The notes under the pieces were generated by a model. That model was given only the letters and a program-made list of their open reading frames with translations, searched no databases and was not told the origin of the DNA. Below are positions 5,754-7,621 of a DNA stretch of 7,621 nucleotides, piece by piece; within the stretch, counting starts at the first letter, position 1; the number at the start of each line of letters is the position of its first letter. The stretch covers positions 1-7,621 of the forward strand of contig JAFWLX010000289.1 of assembly GCA_017510875.1 (NCBI GenBank). Direction: 5' to 3'. Source of the stretch: Atopobiaceae bacterium (GTDB lineage: Bacteria; Actinomycetota; Coriobacteriia; Coriobacteriales; Atopobiaceae). The translations under genes and the position numbers were made by a program.

Positions 5754-6266
5754 CTATAGCACGTCTACGATCTCGGCGGTGTAGGCCAGATGCGCCCCCT
5801 CCGCGTAGAGGTTGTTGCGGCCGGCGAAGTGGACCAGCACCTCGGCTGATACCTGCGTGAGGTCAATCTGGTGGGTGTAGAGCTTGCGGCAGACGAAGGT
5901 GGTCGTTGCCTCCTCGAAGGTCATGCCGTGGTCGATGGCCTTGGGCGTGAGCGAGGTAAGCGCAACCTTGTCGCCGTCACGGCCGGACTTGGAACCCAGA
6001 ATGGCGAGGTCACGCCGATACTCAGGCCCGAAGAGCTGCACGGTGAAGTAGTCATTTTCCAGCAGGAAGCGGTGCGTGTAGCGGCGCGGGTGCACGTACA
6101 CCGTGATGGTGGGGGTGCTCCACAGGGTCCCTGTCTCGCCCCAACCTATGGTCATGGTGTTCCAGCTGTCCTCGGTGCCGGCGGTCACCAGCGCCCAGTC
6201 GTCGTGGATAGCCGCTACAAAAGCCTGCTGTGCGGACTCCATCCGCTCGGTCGGTTTGTTGAACAA
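5754..6266 (-). CDS. Flavin reductase-like FMN-binding protein
   Basis: This is a 170-residue protein of single-domain flavin reductase (DIM6/NTAB-type) length. Typical segments, in order, are SWNTMTIGWGETGTLW (34-49), YVHPRRYTHRFL (57-68), DYFTVQLF (72-79) and the family signature LGSKSGRDGDKVA (90-102), which line the FMN phosphate and isoalloxazine site. EEA (118-120) and CRKLY follow. It is expected to be a cytoplasmic homodimer reducing or binding FMN; the electron donor and partner oxygenase or acceptor are unknown. The TTG start at 6266 is preferred because AAGGGAG lies seven to eight bases upstream, whereas the in-frame ATG at 6242 has no ribosome binding site. The upstream gene on the other strand is the TetR remnant, so the 219-bp gap holds both promoters. 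Confidence 0.87.
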   Translation of the reverse strand: MFNKPTERMESAQQAFVAAIHDDWALVTAGTEDSWNTMTIGWGETGTLWSTPTITVYVHPRRYTHRFLLENDYFTVQLFGPEYRRDLAILGSKSGRDGDKVALTSLTPKAIDHGMTFEEATTTFVCRKLYTHQIDLTQVSAEVLVHFAGRNNLYAEGAHLAYTAEIVDVL

Positions 6267-6293
6267 GGTAGTCTCCCTTCTCGATTGATGGTA

Positions 6294-6299
6294 ATTCTA
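6294..6299 (-). promoter_or_regulatory. Candidate -10 box of the flavin reductase gene
   Basis: On the minus strand TAGAAT lies 28 bases upstream of the TTG start. No good -35 is seen at 17-18 bp. The palindrome TGACCTGGTCA (6320-6330) lies just upstream and may bind a regulator. Confidence 0.35.
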
Positions 6300-6311
6300 G
6301 ACCACCACTCT

Positions 6312-6437
6312 GTTCACGTTGACCTGGTCATGAAAGAGTAGCAGAGGTGGCGACAATCCCGTCAGGGTGTTCACGCGAGGTCTCAAGATGGTCGCTTCAT
6401 TGCCTGATACAATGGTCACAATACGTAAGGCGTGAAC
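6312..6437. promoter_or_regulatory. Three GTTCACG motifs in the flavin reductase/TetR-remnant intergenic region
   Basis: GTTCACG occurs at 6312-6318 and 6369-6375, and inverted (CGTGAAC) at 6431-6437. The last two extend to an 8-bp inverted pair, GTTCACGC and GCGTGAAC. An extended -10 (TGATACAAT, 6405-6413) reading toward the TetR remnant lies between them. Together they look like an operator region between divergent genes, as expected where a TetR regulator once controlled its neighbour. Confidence 0.4.
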
Positions 6438-6485
6438 GTAAACAGCGACCTTCTTAAGCGTTGTCCGTCTGCAAGGAGAAGCGCC

Positions 6486-6656
6486 ATGGCCATAGACGTG
6501 GAGTCGATCACCATCGACGCGCTCCTCTCGCTTATGGAGGATGAGGGCGTCCCGCTCGCGCGCGTGACGGTGAAGCAGATCCTGCAGGCAAGCGGCAGAT
6601 CCGCCAGCGTCCTGCACGTACATGCGCTTTGCGGCTTAGCGATTTCTGCGGCATAG
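6486..6656 (+). pseudogene. Truncated TetR-family regulator (N-terminal DNA-binding part only)
   Basis: This is a 56-residue ORF with a strong site (AAGGAG, 7 bases before the ATG) and a G/C-rich third position, so it is, or recently was, translated. Residues 8-47 fit the TetR N-terminal three-helix unit: ITIDALLSLMEDE (helix 1), LARVTVKQILQASG (helix 2) and RSASVLHVH (recognition helix, where family members read S-R-S-T-F-Y-x-H-F). Similarity stops right after that helix. The tail ALCGLAISAA and a stop replace the roughly 140-residue ligand and dimer domain, so it cannot be a normal TetR protein. It is probably a deletion remnant; a functional small DNA-binding peptide is a less likely alternative. 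The assignment rests on motif pattern only. Confidence 0.55.
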
Positions 6657-6710
6657 TCGATATAGCACCCCGCCTACCAGCGCAATACCAATTCTGGTTC
6701 ACGAGTGAGT

Positions 6711-6739
6711 TTCCCATCGCACAAGCAATTTGTTAGAAT
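6711..6739 (+). promoter_or_regulatory. Promoter of the methyltransferase operon
   Basis: TTCCCA (6711-6716), a 17-bp spacer and TAGAAT (6734-6739) give a plausible sigma-70-type promoter 28 bases before the GTG start at 6768. Confidence 0.5.
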
Positions 6740-6747
6740 AAACTAAC
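6732..6747. promoter_or_regulatory. GTTAG-N6-CTAAC inverted repeat over the -10 box
   Basis: GTTAG (6732-6736) and CTAAC (6743-6747) are perfect inverted arms around AATAAA. The site covers the -10 box and likely start point, so a protein bound there would repress the methyltransferase genes. The regulator is unknown; TetR- or MarR-like proteins use sites of this shape. Confidence 0.45.
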
Positions 6748-6767
6748 TTTCTAGCAAGGGAGGCATC

Positions 6768-7565
6768 GTGGGAGATCGAGCTGACTACAAGAACTGGGTT
6801 CCCAGGGGAATGGCGTACGGCCTCGCGGCAGGCACGGTTGCGCTCACAGCAGGGTGTGTTGCCACATGGACGGTGGGAAGCGGTCTGCGGAAGGCCGAGC
6901 GCATTGCCCTGCGCGCGGGTCTGGGACTTGGGCTGGCGGCCTGTGGCGCCTTCACCACCTGGTGCTTTGTCGCCCGGAGGCAATTCTCCTACGAGGGCAG
7001 GCGTCAGCTCTCGCGCGCCATCGTCGAGGGCACAGCCACATATGTGACGGTGCCCGAGGGCGGGACCTGTCTGGACGTGGGCTGTGGCTCGGGAGCGCTC
7101 GCGATAGCCGTGGCCAAGCGCAACCCACAGGCGCGCGTCATCGGAGTGGACTTCTGGGGACCCGAGTACGCCTCGTATAGCAAAGAGCTGTGCGAGCGCA
7201 ACGCCGCGGCCGAAGGCGTCACCAACACGAGCTTCGAGCGGGGGGATGCCCGCAGCCTCCCCTTTACGGACGGAACCTTCGATGCCGTGACCAGCAACTA
7301 CGTCTATCACAACATCGCGGGCTCCAACAAGCAGGACCTCCTGCGCGAGACGCTGCGCACGCTCAGGAAGGGTGGCAGCTTTGCCATCCACGACCTCATG
7401 GGGCCCTCGCGCTACGGTGACATGCAGGCCTTCGCCCAGAGCCTGCTAGACGAGGGCTTCGAGCGCGTCGAGCTCATCCCCACCGACGACGGCCTCTTCA
7501 TGAGCAGGACCGAAGCCACCCTCATGATGCTCACCGGTTCCACGCTCCTCGTGGGCGTAAAGTAG
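6768..7565 (+). CDS. Class I SAM-dependent methyltransferase with N-terminal membrane helices
   Basis: This is a 265-residue protein. Residues about 13-35 and 47-68 are two hydrophobic helices separated by a basic loop, so the enzyme is probably membrane-bound with its catalytic domain in the cytoplasm. The Rossmann methyltransferase domain starts near residue 90. Motif I is LDVGCGSGALA (102-112), Asp128 in VIGVDFW ends strand 2, GDARSLPF (159-166) contacts adenine, motif IV-like DAVTSNYVYHNI is at 172-183, and LRKGGSFAIHDL (199-210) forms the post-core strand. This pattern is that of the UbiE/Methyltransf_11 group; the acceptor is unknown, and the membrane anchor hints at a lipid or quinone-like substrate. 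The GTG start has AAGGGAGG four bases upstream. It is followed after 14 bp by a second methyltransferase gene. Confidence 0.87.
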   Translation: MGDRADYKNWVPRGMAYGLAAGTVALTAGCVATWTVGSGLRKAERIALRAGLGLGLAACGAFTTWCFVARRQFSYEGRRQLSRAIVEGTATYVTVPEGGTCLDVGCGSGALAIAVAKRNPQARVIGVDFWGPEYASYSKELCERNAAAEGVTNTSFERGDARSLPFTDGTFDAVTSNYVYHNIAGSNKQDLLRETLRTLRKGGSFAIHDLMGPSRYGDMQAFAQSLLDEGFERVELIPTDDGLFMSRTEATLMMLTGSTLLVGVK

Positions 7566-7579
7566 CGAAGGACGACCGC

Positions 7580-7621
7580 ATGCCAGCAAAGGTCACCATC
7601 GAGAAGGGCTCCGTGCAGGAG
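7580..7621 (+). CDS. Start of a second methyltransferase gene (leucine carboxyl methyltransferase-like), cut by the window end
   Basis: Only 14 codons are present. GAAGGA lies seven bases upstream of the ATG and the gap to the previous stop is 14 bp, so it belongs to the same operon. The peptide MPAKVTIEKGSVQE resembles the N-terminus of LCM/PPM-family (COG3315, TcmP-like) SAM methyltransferases, which open with a short I-E/K-L-G-x-V-Q-x-T pattern. The family call rests on very few residues. Confidence 0.5.
   Translation, partial: MPAKVTIEKGSVQE

Noticed and set aside
5190..5759. Plus-strand 189-residue open frame over the acyltransferase start and its upstream gap
   Set aside because: No ribosome binding site and no domain; mostly antisense to a supported gene.
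1..7621. CRISPR array, tRNA or rRNA gene, full insertion sequence
   Set aside because: No regularly spaced repeats, no tRNA cloverleaf-like segment, no conserved rRNA sequence and no transposase motif was seen on either strand.

Overview
The window is GC-rich, with G/C-rich third codon positions, GTG and TTG starts behind strong AGGAGG-like ribosome binding sites, and a gene mix of HAD phosphatase, COG1237-type metallo-hydrolase, flavin reductase of the GSKSGRD type and paired SAM methyltransferases. This fits a Coriobacteriia-like anaerobic actinobacterium (Olsenella/Atopobium type). The assignment is inferred from style and content; no rRNA or marker gene is present.

Layout. 1-576 (-): C-terminal remnant of a TIM-barrel amidohydrolase, frameshifted and lacking its N-terminal third. 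The break lies in one of two near-identical 16-bp palindromes (471-486 and 577-592). 662-1801 (+): membrane-anchored HAD-family phosphatase. 1828-1858: a 14-bp perfect stem between convergent genes. 1865-2942 (-): a two-gene operon, HipB/y4mF-like HTH regulator followed by a Fic-domain protein carrying its own inhibitory motif. Its promoter region holds two perfect inverted 13-bp copies of an operator. 3007-3274: AT-richer intergenic DNA with a second copy of a 12-mer found beside the 1828 hairpin. 3275-4132 (+): metallo-beta-lactamase-fold hydrolase. 4133-4295: a CTTTG tandem repeat and a minus-strand terminator. 4296-5585 (-): stand-alone condensation/acyltransferase-fold protein. 5754-6266 (-): flavin reductase-like FMN protein. 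6486-6656 (+): short ORF that looks like a TetR regulator truncated just after its DNA-binding helix. 6768-7565 (+): class I methyltransferase with two N-terminal membrane helices. 7580-7621 (+): start of a second methyltransferase in the same operon.

How it fits together. There is no single pathway. The most self-contained system is the autoregulated HTH-Fic pair, which resembles a toxin-antitoxin or regulated AMPylation module and is somewhat less GC-rich than its surroundings. The two decayed genes (amidohydrolase and TetR), the REP-like hairpin and the scattered palindromes suggest an accessory region that has undergone rearrangement. The tandem methyltransferases, the condensation-fold acyltransferase and the flavin reductase could belong to small-molecule modification, but no biosynthetic core gene is visible here.
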